Origin: Chloroflexota bacterium
GTDB lineage: Bacteria > Chloroflexota > Dehalococcoidia > GIF9 > UBA5629
Reading direction: 5' to 3'
NCBI GenBank assembly: GCA_026389675.1
Contig: JAPLHJ010000017.1
Coordinates: forward strand, 1-15,458
DNA length: 15,458 nucleotides
Shown here: piece after piece, positions 1-5,856 of the stretch
Numbering within the stretch: position 1 is the first letter of the stretch
Layout of the letters: every line of letters starts with the position of its first letter
Notes under the pieces: generated by a model
Databases searched by the model: none
The model's input: only the letters and a program-made list of their open reading frames with translations
Told to the model about the DNA's origin: nothing
Translations under genes and position numbers: made by a program

Positions 1-164
1 CCTAGGAAATTCAGTTGCAGTGCAGGGAGAAGCTGACGGCCTACAAGGTGCCCAAGCACGTTGAATTCAGGGCGGAATTGCCCAAGACCCTGGTGGGTAA
101 AATATTAAAACGGGTGCTTGTAGAGGAAGAGCTGGCTAAGCAAAAGTCGGCGGCCAAGCCGTGA
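1..164 (+). pseudogene. C-terminal remnant of an acyl-CoA synthetase (left edge)
   Basis: The reading frame that ends at TGA 162-164 encodes the C-terminal subdomain of an AMP-forming acyl-CoA synthetase. It reads EIQLQCREKLTAYKVPKHVE and then the A10 motif LPKTLVGK, including the lysine that catalyses adenylation in this superfamily, and ends in a charged Lys-rich tail. The closest visible relative is the gene at 5857-7554. Codon 3-5 in this frame is TAG where the intact paralogues have a Glu codon (EEIQ becomes stop-EIQ), so only 52 residues are open here. The simplest reading is a GAG-to-TAG nonsense mutation in a decaying copy. Only two bases precede the stop, so an edge artefact or a frame change just outside the window cannot be excluded. 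The frame assignment is certain; pseudogene status is likely but unproven. Confidence 0.6.
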
Positions 165-184
165 GCAAATGGGTTAGTTAGGCG

Positions 185-190
185 TATAAT
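185..190 (+). promoter_or_regulatory. Possible -10 box of the first full synthetase gene
   Basis: A perfect TATAAT lies 38 bases before the TTG start at 228. No convincing -35 box is present: the hexamer at 17-bp spacing, 162-167, is TGAGCA. The gene at 2016 has an identical hexamer at nearly the same distance from its start, with similar A-rich leader sequence between box and start, which supports a duplicated promoter-leader unit. It also overlaps the ATG at 189, making that ATG a poor candidate start. Confidence 0.4.
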
Positions 191-214
191 GCTTGACGAT
201 AAAATCAAATCATT

Positions 215-220
215 AGGAGG
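215..220 (+). promoter_or_regulatory. Ribosome binding site AGGAGG that fixes a TTG start
   Basis: AGGAGG is followed by a 7-base spacer and TTG at 228-230. Translation from this TTG gives the N-terminus SDKRWLNNYDKGVPK, which aligns with the starts of the three other full paralogues (AEYRWLKNYDPGVPK and similar). The upstream in-frame ATG at 189 has no such site and would place AGGAGG inside the coding region. Confidence 0.85.
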
Positions 221-227
221 TTTTAAC

Positions 228-1919
228 TTGTCTGACAAAAGGTGGTTAAACAACTATGACAAAGGGGTTCCCAAGACCCTGGAGCCCTATCCGCAGAAGA
301 CCCTGGTAGATTACGTAGATGAGGCTGTTAAAGAGCACCCTGATTATCCCATGGTGCTTTTCAAGAAGAGGAAGATGTCCTATGCCGAGATTCAGAAACT
401 GAGCGACGAGTTCGCCGCGGCTCTGGCGGCCAAAGGTGTAAAGAAGGGCGACCGAGTGGCGCTGATCATGCCGAATATACCGCAGGCTATCATCTGCCGT
501 TGGGGCGCATGGAAGATCGGGGCTATCCTGGTACATTTGAACCCCATGTACACCGAGGCGGAAATGGAGCACGCGCTCAACGACTGCGGCGCAGAAACCG
601 TGGTTGTTATGACCATGTTTTACAACCAGTTTAAGAAACTGCAATCGCGTACCAAGGTTAAGCTGGTAATCGCCACTAGTATCAAGGACTATCTTCCGCC
701 GGTGCTCAAGGTGCTTTTCACACTGGCTAAGGAGAAAAAAGATGGTCACCGCATCATTTTGCAGGCCGGTGATTTTTGGCTGACGGACCTTATCAAAGAG
801 AAAGCCGGGGCCAAACGGCCCGATGTTAAGGTCCTGCCCGGCGATAACGCGCTGATACTTTTCTCCGGTGGTACAACCGGCACTCCCAAGGGTGTGGTGG
901 GGAACCACCATTCACAGGTCATCACTGGATTACAGTTCAACAGATGGTTTGGTGAGATCGCCGAGCCGTACAAGGATGTGATGATGCTGGTACTGCCGCT
1001 ATTCCATTCGTTCGCGACCTACGCCGTGATGTGCACGGCTATCATCGGCCACAGTGCGATGTCGCTGGTGCCCAACCCGCGTGACCGGGACGATGTCATT
1101 GCCACGATACAGCATGATAAACCTACCTATTTCCCGGCGGTTCCGGCAATGTTTATAGCGCTACTGGAGCACCCGGCAGTCAAGGCAGGCAAGGTTGATT
1201 TCAGCTCAATGAAATGCTGCAACTCGGGTGCCGCCCCGCTGTTGTATGAAACCAAGAAGAGGTTCGAAGACATCACCGGCGGACGCATCGTGGAGGGCTA
1301 CGGGCTTACCGAGACCACCATGGCCTGCACCTGCACCCCTTACCGGGGTCAGTGGAAGCAGGGCTCGGTGGGTATGCCGCTGCCCGACGTCATTATCCGC
1401 ATCGGTGATATTCAGACCGGCGCAGGTGAAATGCCTGCCGGCAAAGAAGGAGAGATCATCTTCCAGGCCCCACAGCTTATGGTAGGCTACGGGAATAGGC
1501 CGGAGGAGACCAAGGAGATGCTGCGGGACGGTTGGCTCTATACAGGCGACGTGGGTTACATGGATGACGATGGCTACCTGTTCATCACTTCCCGCAAGAA
1601 GGACCTTATCAAGCCCAGCGGCTTCCAGGTTTGGCCAAGGGAGGTCGAAGAGGTTATCAGTAGTCATCCGGCGGTCGCCGAGGTCAGCGTGGCGGGCATA
1701 CCCGATGCCAAGCAGGGCGAGGCAGTCAAAGCCTGGATTGTGCTGGAGGCCGGCAAAACGGCCACAGCCGAGGAGATCCAGGCCTGGTGTAAGGAGAAAT
1801 TAGTAGCCTATAAGATACCCAAGTATGTGGAATTCCGTAGCGATCTGCCCAAGACCATGGTTGGCAAAGTATTGAGAAGGGTGCTGCAGGAAGAAGAGAC
1901 AGCTAAAAACAAGAAATAG
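228..1919 (+). CDS. AMP-forming acyl-CoA synthetase (FadD-like), copy A
   Basis: This 563-residue protein belongs to the ANL adenylating superfamily and should convert a carboxylic acid, ATP and CoA to acyl-CoA, AMP and PPi in the cytoplasm or at the membrane face. Visible motifs are the ATP-binding A3 loop FSGGTTGTPKG (from about residue 212), A5 YGLTETT (358-364), A7 WLYTGD with Asp441, the A8 hinge RKKDLIKPSGFQVWP (from 456) and A10 LPKTMVGK with the catalytic Lys547. A segment near residues 150-175 (YLPPVLKVLFTLAKEKKDGH) resembles the insert seen in long-chain FadD-type ligases. The start is TTG at 228, chosen on the Shine-Dalgarno site and alignment to paralogues. It is most like the next gene (2016-3701), with which it shares long nearly identical stretches, pointing to recent tandem duplication. 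A long- or medium-chain substrate is likely; the exact acid cannot be read from sequence. Confidence 0.93.
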   Translation: MSDKRWLNNYDKGVPKTLEPYPQKTLVDYVDEAVKEHPDYPMVLFKKRKMSYAEIQKLSDEFAAALAAKGVKKGDRVALIMPNIPQAIICRWGAWKIGAILVHLNPMYTEAEMEHALNDCGAETVVVMTMFYNQFKKLQSRTKVKLVIATSIKDYLPPVLKVLFTLAKEKKDGHRIILQAGDFWLTDLIKEKAGAKRPDVKVLPGDNALILFSGGTTGTPKGVVGNHHSQVITGLQFNRWFGEIAEPYKDVMMLVLPLFHSFATYAVMCTAIIGHSAMSLVPNPRDRDDVIATIQHDKPTYFPAVPAMFIALLEHPAVKAGKVDFSSMKCCNSGAAPLLYETKKRFEDITGGRIVEGYGLTETTMACTCTPYRGQWKQGSVGMPLPDVIIRIGDIQTGAGEMPAGKEGEIIFQAPQLMVGYGNRPEETKEMLRDGWLYTGDVGYMDDDGYLFITSRKKDLIKPSGFQVWPREVEEVISSHPAVAEVSVAGIPDAKQGEAVKAWIVLEAGKTATAEEIQAWCKEKLVAYKIPKYVEFRSDLPKTMVGKVLRRVLQEEETAKNKK

Positions 1920-1935
1920 GATAACCGGTAATAAG

Positions 1936-1965
1936 CTGCCCCCGGCCAATCAGGGCCGGGGGCAG
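1936..1965 (+). terminator. Perfect 12-bp G+C-rich hairpin after copy A
   Basis: CTGCCCCCGGCC (1936-1947) pairs perfectly with GGCCGGGGGCAG (1954-1965) across a 6-base loop. It starts 17 bases after the stop codon. No T-run follows; instead a -10-like TATAAT begins 5 bases later. It may act as a terminator lacking a U-tract, a 3'-end stabiliser, or insulation between two promoter-driven genes. Confidence 0.55.
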
Positions 1966-1967
1966 TA

Positions 1968-1976
1968 TGGTATAAT
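1968..1976 (+). promoter_or_regulatory. Extended -10 promoter candidate TGGTATAAT for copy B
   Basis: TGGTATAAT matches the extended -10 consensus TGnTATAAT exactly and lies 39 bases before the ATG at 2016. Extended -10 promoters can work without a -35 box, which fits here because the -35 position falls in the loop and stem of the upstream hairpin. The leader that follows resembles that of copy A. Confidence 0.5.
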
Positions 1977-2015
1977 CGATTCCACCGTAAAATAAAATCG
2001 CTTGGAGGTTGTTGC

Positions 2016-3701
2016 ATGGCAGAATACCGATGGTTAAAGAACTACGATCCCGGAGTCCCAAAGACACTGGAACCCTACCCGCAGAAGACGCTCATCGATT
2101 ATGTTGATGAATCGACCAAAGAACATCCTGACTACCCCATGCTTTATTTTAAAAATCGCAAGATTTCCTATGCTGAAGTGCAGAAGTGGAGCGATGAATT
2201 CGCTGCGGCGCTGGTGGAGAAGGGAGTAAAGAAGGGAGACCGTGTGGCGCTGATAATGCCGAATATACCACAGGCTATTATCTGCCGCTGGGGCGTCTGG
2301 AAAGCGGGAGCCATACTGGTCCACGTGAACCCTATGTATACTGATGCTGAGATGGAACACGCGCTCAACGACTGTGGCGCTGAAACAGTAGTCGTGATGA
2401 CCATGTTCTACAACCAGTTTAAGAAGCTGCAGCCTCGCACCAAAGTCAAGCTGGTAATTGCCACCATTATCAAAGACTACCTTCCGCCGATGCTCAACGT
2501 GCTGTTTACACTTGTTAAGGAAAAGAAGGACGGACACTACATCGAGCTTGCAAAAGGCGATTACTGGCTGCTTGATTTGATAAAGCAAAAGTCAGGGGCC
2601 AGGAGGCCTGATTTAAAGATACTGCCGTCTGATTATGCGCTGATCCTGTTCAGCGGTGGCACGACAGGGACGCCCAAGGGCGTAATTGGCACACACCATT
2701 CCCAGGTTGTCACGGGGCTGCAGTACATGGCCTGGTTCGGCACATTGATAGAGAGTTACAAGGATATAATTATGACTCTCCTGCCTCTGTTTCATTCATA
2801 TTCAACTTTCGGAGTTATGAGTACCGCGGTTGTAGGTCACGTGGCCATGTCGCTGGTGCCGAACCCGCGCGACCGCGAAGACCTGCTTAAGACTATTCAG
2901 CACGACAGACCCACCTTTTTCCCCGCAGTACCTGCCCTTTACATAGGGCTGCTTGAGCACCCGTGGGTCAAAGCCGGAAAAATAGATTTCAAATCGATGA
3001 AGTTCTGTGTCTCGGGTGCGGCGCCCCTGCTGGCTGATACCAAGAAACGCTTCGAGGCATTGACGGGCGGCCGAATCGTGGAAGGTTATGCTCTTACCGA
3101 GACTACCATGGCTTCCTGCGTCACACCGTACCTGGGCAAGTGGAAGGAAGGTTCCACCGGCATGCCGCTTCCGGATGTCGTCGTCAGGATCGGAGATATC
3201 GAGACAGGTGAAGGCGATCTGCCGGCCGGCAAAGAGGGCGAGATCGTCGTCAAAGCGCCCCAGCTTATGGTCGGCTACTGGAACAAGCCCGAGGAAACTG
3301 CCGATATGCTCAGGGATGGCTGGCTGTATACGGGTGACATCGGATACCTGGACGAGGACGGTTACCTTTTCATTACCTCGCGTAAGAAAGACCTCATCAA
3401 GCCCAGCGGCTTCCAGGTATGGCCGCGCGAGGTGGAGGAGGCGATCAGCTCCCACCCGGATGTGGCCGAGGTTTGCGTGGCCGGTATACCGGATGCCAAG
3501 CAGGGAGAAGCTGTCAAAGCCTGGGTGGTGATGGAAGCCGGTAAGAAGCTTACATCGGAAGATATCCAGGCCTGGTGCAAGGATAAGCTCGTGGCCTACA
3601 AGATACCCAAATTCATCGAATTCCGCAGTGAATTGCCCAAGACCATGGTGGGCAAGGTGCTGCGCCGTGTCCTGGTGGAGGAAGAAAAGGCCAAGAAATA
3701 A
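2016..3701 (+). CDS. AMP-forming acyl-CoA synthetase (FadD-like), copy B
   Basis: This 561-residue close paralogue of the preceding gene starts at ATG 2016 with GGAGG at 2004-2008 and a 7-base spacer. Motifs sit at the same positions as in copy A: A3 FSGGTTGTPKG from 212, A7 TGD with Asp441, A8 RKKDLIKPSGFQVWP, and A10 LPKTMVGK with Lys547. The same FadD-type middle segment (YLPPMLNVLFTLVKEKKDGH) is present. Differences from copy A cluster partly in regions expected near the acyl pocket: LPLFHSYSTFGVM instead of LPLFHSFATYAVM, and KFCVSGAAPL instead of KCCNSGAAPL. This suggests related but not identical substrates. The tail EEEKAKK is lysine-rich like those of the other copies. A hairpin on either side and its own -10 candidate suggest separate transcription. 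Family assignment is firm; the substrate is unknown. Confidence 0.94.
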   Translation: MAEYRWLKNYDPGVPKTLEPYPQKTLIDYVDESTKEHPDYPMLYFKNRKISYAEVQKWSDEFAAALVEKGVKKGDRVALIMPNIPQAIICRWGVWKAGAILVHVNPMYTDAEMEHALNDCGAETVVVMTMFYNQFKKLQPRTKVKLVIATIIKDYLPPMLNVLFTLVKEKKDGHYIELAKGDYWLLDLIKQKSGARRPDLKILPSDYALILFSGGTTGTPKGVIGTHHSQVVTGLQYMAWFGTLIESYKDIIMTLLPLFHSYSTFGVMSTAVVGHVAMSLVPNPRDREDLLKTIQHDRPTFFPAVPALYIGLLEHPWVKAGKIDFKSMKFCVSGAAPLLADTKKRFEALTGGRIVEGYALTETTMASCVTPYLGKWKEGSTGMPLPDVVVRIGDIETGEGDLPAGKEGEIVVKAPQLMVGYWNKPEETADMLRDGWLYTGDIGYLDEDGYLFITSRKKDLIKPSGFQVWPREVEEAISSHPDVAEVCVAGIPDAKQGEAVKAWVVMEAGKKLTSEDIQAWCKDKLVAYKIPKFIEFRSELPKTMVGKVLRRVLVEEEKAKK

Positions 3702-3740
3702 TAATTGCATAAGATCTCAAAGGCTGACTGAATCAAGTAA

Positions 3741-3768
3741 CCGCCGCCTGCTAACTGGCAGGCGGCGG
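3741..3768 (+). terminator. Perfect 11-bp G+C-rich hairpin after copy B
   Basis: CCGCCGCCTGC (3741-3751) pairs with GCAGGCGGCGG (3758-3768) across a 6-base loop, 40 bases after the stop of copy B. No T-run follows. The sequence is unrelated to the hairpin after copy A, so the structure rather than the sequence recurs. It is a probable transcription end or mRNA-stabilising stem. Confidence 0.5.
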
Positions 3769-3784
3769 CTGTAAGGACACTGAA

Positions 3785-4052
3785 ATGACCGACTACCTAT
3801 GGTACAAGAGCTGTGATCCAGGTGTGCCGCATAGCTGATCCCAGGCAGATGGAAGCTGTCAAGGCCTGGATTGTACCAAAGGGAGGACAAACCGTTAGCC
3901 CCGGGGAGTTGCAGAAATTCTGCCGGGAGAAGCTGACCGATTATAAGGTCACCAGGTTTATCGAATTTCGCAAGGATTTGCCCAAAACGTTCGTGGGCAA
4001 GGTGCTACGCAGAGTCCTGCAGGAAGAGGAGAAAGGCAAACAGGAAAAATAA
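3785..4052 (+). pseudogene. Acyl-CoA synthetase remnant with internal deletion
   Basis: ATG 3785, with AAGGA at 3773-3777, opens a frame reading MTDYLWYKSCDPGVPHS that stops at TGA 3836-3838. Its first 15 residues match the N-terminus of the downstream gene (MADYPWYKSYDAGVP). From about 3828 a different frame reads ADPRQMEAVKAWIVPKGG and continues through A10 LPKTFVGKVLRRVL to TAA 4050-4052, matching the C-terminal subdomain of the paralogues. Compared with the gene at 4103, roughly residues 17-472 (about 1.4 kb) are missing, including the A3 ATP loop, A5 and TGD. The junction lies near 3821-3831, where both parental sequences probably carried GTG followed by a similar G+C-rich run, consistent with illegitimate recombination. 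The join is out of frame, so no fused product is made from the ATG. A 79-codon frame from GTG 3813 could in principle yield an isolated C-terminal fragment, but it has no good ribosome site and lacks the ATP loop. Confidence 0.88.
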
Positions 4053-4074
4053 AGCCGAATATATTAATATAGTG

Positions 4075-4080
4075 TATAAA
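4075..4080 (+). promoter_or_regulatory. Possible -10 box in an A+T-rich leader before copy C
   Basis: TATAAA lies in a strongly A+T-rich stretch (4058-4087) that also holds the 10-bp palindrome ATATTAATAT (4061-4070). No -35 box is obvious. The contrast with surrounding G+C-rich coding sequence suggests a promoter or operator, but the exact site is uncertain. Confidence 0.3.
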
Positions 4081-4102
4081 AAATTTGTGAGGAGGCAGAC
4101 AA

Positions 4103-5743
4103 ATGGCGGATTATCCATGGTACAAATCCTATGATGCCGGTGTACCGGAGACCACACTGCTCGATATCATTGCTGAGACCACCCGGGAGATGCCTGAGCA
4201 CACCTTTATGTATTACAAAGACAGGTATTTCTCATATAAGGAGGCAAACAGGCTTTTTGAAGTCCTGGCCGCAGCGCTGATTGCAAATGGGGTAAAACCG
4301 GGAGATCGCGTGGCCAGCATGCTGCTGAATACCCCGCAACAACTCATCGGCGCCTTCGGCGTCATGAAAGCCGGCGGCATCTATGTGCCGCTCAACCCGC
4401 TCTATAGTGAGGACGAACTGCTGCATACGCTAAACACGGTGGAGGCAGAGGTCATTATCGTCTGGGACCTGCTCTATGCCAATATCAAGAAAGTGCAGTC
4501 GCGCACCAAGCTCCGTTTGGTTATTGCCACATCGCTGGAAGACTACATATTGCCCGAGGCGAAGAAGCCTCACACTATGCAACTAGAGAAGGGAGATGTG
4601 TGGATGGACGAGCTAATGGAAAAGCATTCCAAGGACCCTGCGCCCTCGGTCAAAAGCAAGGTGGAAGATACCGCGGTGATCCTATTCAGCGGGGGCACCA
4701 CCGGGGCGCCCAAGGGGGCCATGCTGTCCTTCAGGAACATGGTCGCGGTCGGGCTGCAGAGCATCGAGTGGAATAAGCAGGGCATGATGTCTCAGGATGA
4801 TTTCACGATGGCGATAATGCCCATGTTCCATTCATATGGCTTTAACGGTGTGGTTGGCAGCTCACTCGGCATGCGCAGCCCGCTGGCCCTCGTGGCCAAC
4901 CCCCGGGACCTTGATGATGTAATTTACACGATCAAAAAGGTCAGGCCGGCCTCAATGCCCTCCGTGCCGACGCTTTTTATCAACCTGATGGAGCACCCGG
5001 AGGTCAAGGCGGGCAAGGTAGACTTCAAATGTTTGAAATATTGCATTTCCGGTGCCATCCCGCTGATGGCTGAAACCAAGCAGCGCTGGGAGACCATGAC
5101 CGGGGCGCCCATACTCGAGGCCTATGGCATGACAGAATCCACCGTGGTATTTACGATTGGCCCGATGAAAGGGAAATGGAAAGAAGGGGCCGTTGGATTG
5201 CCCTTGCCGGACGTGATACTAAAATTTGTCGATGTGGCTGATCCCGATAAAGACCTGCCTTATGGCGAGGAGGGCGAGGTCGTCGGCAAAGGCCCGCAGG
5301 TCATGCAGGGATACTGGAACAACCCAAAGGGGACCGCGGAGATGATTAAAGACGGCTGGCTGTACACCGGCGACATTGGCTATATGGACTCGGACGGTTA
5401 CCTTTACCTGACGTCTCGCAAGAAGGACCTGATCAAGCCCAGCGGCCACCAGGTCTGGCCCAAGGAGGTGGAGGAAGTATTGTCCACCCACCCCGCCGTG
5501 GTAGAGGCCTGCGTGGGCGGCATCCCCGACGCGAAACAAGTGGAGGCAGTCAAGGCCTGGGTCATATTGCGACCTGGTGAGAAGGTTACTGAAGCAGATC
5601 TGCAAAATTACTGCAAAGATAAGCTGACGGCCTACAAGGTGCCCAAGTTTATCGAGTTCCGAGATGCGTTGCCCAAGACTATGGTGGGCAAGATACTGCG
5701 CCGCGTGCTGCAGGAAGAGGAGAAAGCTAAAAAGAAGGGTTAA
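4103..5743 (+). CDS. AMP-forming acyl-CoA synthetase, divergent copy C
   Basis: The 546-residue protein starts at ATG 4103 behind AGGAGG (4090-4095, spacer 7). It carries A3 FSGGTTGAPKG from residue 195, A5 YGMTEST, A7 TGD with Asp424, A8 RKKDLIKPSGHQVWPKEVEE and A10 LPKTMVGK with catalytic Lys530, so it should be an active acyl-CoA ligase. It is about 15 residues shorter than its neighbours. The stretch after GVP near residue 15 lacks the LEPYPxKT segment, and the middle region after DYILP lacks the hydrophobic FadD-like insert. Candidate pocket motifs also differ: MPMFHSYGFNGVV and KYCISGAIPL. These differences suggest a substrate distinct from copies A and B, perhaps a shorter or branched acid, but that is inference. 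The truncated remnant just upstream is closest to this gene at its N-terminus. The 78-bp palindromic repeat begins 2 bases after the stop codon. Confidence 0.93.
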   Translation: MADYPWYKSYDAGVPETTLLDIIAETTREMPEHTFMYYKDRYFSYKEANRLFEVLAAALIANGVKPGDRVASMLLNTPQQLIGAFGVMKAGGIYVPLNPLYSEDELLHTLNTVEAEVIIVWDLLYANIKKVQSRTKLRLVIATSLEDYILPEAKKPHTMQLEKGDVWMDELMEKHSKDPAPSVKSKVEDTAVILFSGGTTGAPKGAMLSFRNMVAVGLQSIEWNKQGMMSQDDFTMAIMPMFHSYGFNGVVGSSLGMRSPLALVANPRDLDDVIYTIKKVRPASMPSVPTLFINLMEHPEVKAGKVDFKCLKYCISGAIPLMAETKQRWETMTGAPILEAYGMTESTVVFTIGPMKGKWKEGAVGLPLPDVILKFVDVADPDKDLPYGEEGEVVGKGPQVMQGYWNNPKGTAEMIKDGWLYTGDIGYMDSDGYLYLTSRKKDLIKPSGHQVWPKEVEEVLSTHPAVVEACVGGIPDAKQVEAVKAWVILRPGEKVTEADLQNYCKDKLTAYKVPKFIEFRDALPKTMVGKILRRVLQEEEKAKKKG

Positions 5744-5744
5744 C

Positions 5745-5822
5745 ATGTCATTGCGAGCAAAGCGAACCAATCTACTGCGATAATGGGATTGCCGAGGCGC
5801 CGCAGGCGCCTCGCAATGACAT
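5745..5822. repeat. 78-bp palindromic interspersed repeat (CATTGCGAG type)
   Basis: The ends form a perfect 13-bp inverted repeat: ATGTCATTGCGAG (5745-5757) and CTCGCAATGACAT (5810-5822). Inside are a second perfect palindrome, GAGGCGCC-GCA-GGCGCCTC (5794-5812), and an imperfect CAATC/GATTG pair. Elements starting TGTCATTGCGAG and ending CTCGCAATGACA are known as dispersed intergenic repeats in several bacterial groups, including Chloroflexota; I recognise the pattern from memory. It contains no open gene and fills the gap between copies C and D, where it may also end transcription of copy C as a long hairpin. Only one copy is in the window, so its multiplicity cannot be judged here. Confidence 0.8.
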
Positions 5823-5830
5823 CAAGACAA

Positions 5831-5836
5831 TATGAT
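5831..5836 (+). promoter_or_regulatory. Weak -10 candidate before copy D
   Basis: TATGAT (5 of 6 to TATAAT) lies 20 bases before the TTG start, just outside the palindromic repeat. The expected -35 position falls within the repeat and shows no match. This is weak on its own; it is listed because copies A, B and C also have a -10-like box between the previous gene's end structure and their ribosome site. Confidence 0.25.
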
Positions 5837-5844
5837 ACTAAATC

Positions 5845-5850
5845 AGGAGG
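5845..5850 (+). promoter_or_regulatory. Ribosome binding site AGGAGG for a second TTG start
   Basis: AGGAGG with a 6-base spacer precedes TTG 5857-5859. Translation from there gives ADYPWFKHYDAGVPRTLEPYP, aligned with the N-termini of the other copies. No in-frame ATG occurs nearby upstream. Confidence 0.85.
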
Positions 5851-5856
5851 TTTGAC

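Noticed and set aside
1..6. CCTAGG palindrome at the very start as a cloning or element boundary
   Set aside because: A six-base palindrome at an arbitrary window edge is weak evidence and nothing else supports a boundary.
189..227. ATG at 189 as the start of copy A
   Set aside because: It overlaps the TATAAT box, has no ribosome site, and would place AGGAGG inside the gene; TTG 228 aligns with the paralogue starts.
246..911. 221-codon open frame on the minus strand
   Set aside because: It lies entirely opposite copy A, whose motifs prove the + strand is coding. Similar minus-strand frames opposite copy B (2034-2588, 2802-3710) recur because the paralogues share codon patterns.
3813..4052. 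A genuine small 79-residue protein
   Set aside because: It is the C-terminal piece of a deleted synthetase. The GTG start lies within former N-terminal coding sequence in another frame and lacks a ribosome site.
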